From: Jiangellaceae bacterium
GTDB taxonomy: Bacteria; Actinomycetota; Actinomycetes; Jiangellales; Jiangellaceae
Direction: 5' to 3'
DNA: 7,250 bases
Assembly (NCBI GenBank): GCA_030146385.1
Contig: JASLBX010000346.1
Location: forward strand, 1-7,250
Shown in pieces: positions 6,547-7,250 of the stretch; position 1 is the first letter of the stretch; each line of letters begins with the position of its first letter. The notes beneath the pieces are model-generated. The model ran no database searches. It worked only from the letters and a program-made list of their open reading frames with translations, and had not been told where the DNA came from. The position numbers were made by a program, and so were the translations under genes.

Positions 6547-7250
6547 ATGACTACTCCGGGCGCTCACGACGACGTCCACGACCGCAGCGTCCACATGAAG
6601 GAAGCTGAAGGCGCGTTGCTGCGGGTGGACGAGTTGGTGGCCGGTTACGTCCCCGAAGTGGACATCCTCACCGGTTGCGACTTCTACTGCCGTGAAGGCG
6701 AGATCGTCGGCATCATCGGTCCCAACGGGGCTGGCAAGTCGACCCTGGTCAAGGCGGTGTTCGGCTTGGTTAAGGTCCGCAAGGGCTTGGTCACCCTGCG
6801 CGGCGAGTCGATCACCTCTGACCGGGCGGATGAACTAGTACGTAAGGGCGTCGGCTATGTCCCGCAGATCAACAACGTCTTCCCCAGTCTCACCATCGAG
6901 GAGAACCTCGAGATGGGGATCTACCACGAGCCGAAGAAGTTCAACGAGCGGTTCGAGTTCGTGGGCAGCCTGTTCCCAGCGCTCGCGGACCGGCGCAAGC
7001 AGCGTGTGGGCTCGCTCTCCGGTGGCGAACGCCAGATGGTTGCCATGGGGCGGGCGCTGATGGCCCAGCCGTCGGTCATCCTGCTCGACGAGCCATCGGC
7101 CGGGCTGTCCCCATTCCTGCAGGACGAAGTGTTCCTGCGCACCCGAGAGATCAACCGGGCCGGCGTGTCGGTCGTCATGGTTGAGCAGAACGCCCGCCGC
7201 TGCCTGCAGATCTGCGACCGCGGCTACGTGCTCGACCAGGGCCGCAACGC
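6547..7250 (+). CDS. livF: LivF-type ABC transporter ATP-binding protein, 3' end cut by window edge
   Basis: Second ATPase of the importer, expected to form a heterodimer with LivG. 234 codons are present and the frame is still open at the right edge; the missing tail should be short. Walker A GPNGAGKST is at 58-66, Q-loop Q107 in YVPQINNVFPSLTIEENL, signature LSGGERQ at 157-163, and Walker B with D181 and E182 (VILLDEPSAGLSP). The switch position reads VEQNARR, with Q214 where LivG has His; Gln here is the normal state in LivF and helps tell the two ATPases apart. About 22 residues (1-22, His- and Asp-rich) precede the usual start of the fold. AGGAGGT at 6534-6540, inside the end of livG, lies 6 nt before ATG 6547, so translation is probably coupled. 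Confidence 0.94.
   Translation, partial: MTTPGAHDDVHDRSVHMKEAEGALLRVDELVAGYVPEVDILTGCDFYCREGEIVGIIGPNGAGKSTLVKAVFGLVKVRKGLVTLRGESITSDRADELVRKGVGYVPQINNVFPSLTIEENLEMGIYHEPKKFNERFEFVGSLFPALADRRKQRVGSLSGGERQMVAMGRALMAQPSVILLDEPSAGLSPFLQDEVFLRTREINRAGVSVVMVEQNARRCLQICDRGYVLDQGRN

Noticed and set aside
7186..7188. Loss of the switch-loop His in LivF (Gln 214)
   Set aside because: VEQN is the normal state of LivF proteins, including that of E. coli, so it is a family trait and not a defect.
3202..7250. Urea transporter (UrtBCDE) instead of a liv system
   Set aside because: UrtB also has an N-terminal extension, but the Ig-like domain and NFSHGE context here do not look like UrtB as I recall it, and no urease or urtA gene is seen. 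Not fully excluded, since substrates cannot be read from the permeases.
1..7250. CRISPR arrays, tRNA/rRNA genes, transposases, attachment sites
   Set aside because: No regularly spaced repeats, tRNA-like sequence, transposase motif or terminal inverted repeats were seen; almost all bases are accounted for by six genes.

Overview
The window is GC-rich and densely coded, with strong G/C bias at third codon positions. It looks like a chromosomal piece of a high-GC actinobacterium. The main support is the DNA polymerase I, whose proofreading domain has lost its catalytic acids and whose O-helix carries Tyr (NYG) where E. coli has Phe; both traits are known from mycobacterial PolA. I cannot name a genus.

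Layout: (1) 2573 down to 1, minus strand: polA, complete at its N-terminus and cut by the left window edge roughly 40-50 codons before its expected end. (2) 2585-3013, plus strand: a YdiI/MenI-like hotdog acyl-CoA thioesterase. Its start codon lies only 11 bp from that of polA, so the divergent promoters must overlap coding sequence or signals. (3) 3014-3201: a 188-bp leader with a near-perfect 12-bp direct repeat spaced exactly 30 bp, a perfect 6-bp inverted repeat, and the ribosome binding site of the next gene. (4) 3202-7250, plus strand: an ABC importer operon of the branched-chain/hydrophobic amino acid (HAAT) family, in the order livH, livM, livG, livF. Gaps are 21 bp, then an 11-bp overlap, then 2 bp. 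livF is cut by the right edge.

Together livH and livM encode the two membrane subunits, and livG and livF the two ATPases. The periplasmic-type binding protein that would supply ligand is not in the window. From memory, which I cannot check here, Streptomyces also has a liv cluster near polA, so this may be a conserved actinobacterial neighbourhood rather than an acquired island. No mobile element, CRISPR array, RNA gene or integration site was seen.

Most of the region is ordinary housekeeping and transport. The most unusual element is LivH. The permease is preceded by a signal peptide, an extracytoplasmic Ig-like beta domain of the carboxypeptidase-regulatory/CNA-B type and an acidic Pro/Ala linker, about 170 residues that a normal LivH lacks. 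Secondary points of interest are the leader repeats, the compressed divergent start region and the acidic N-terminal extension on LivG.
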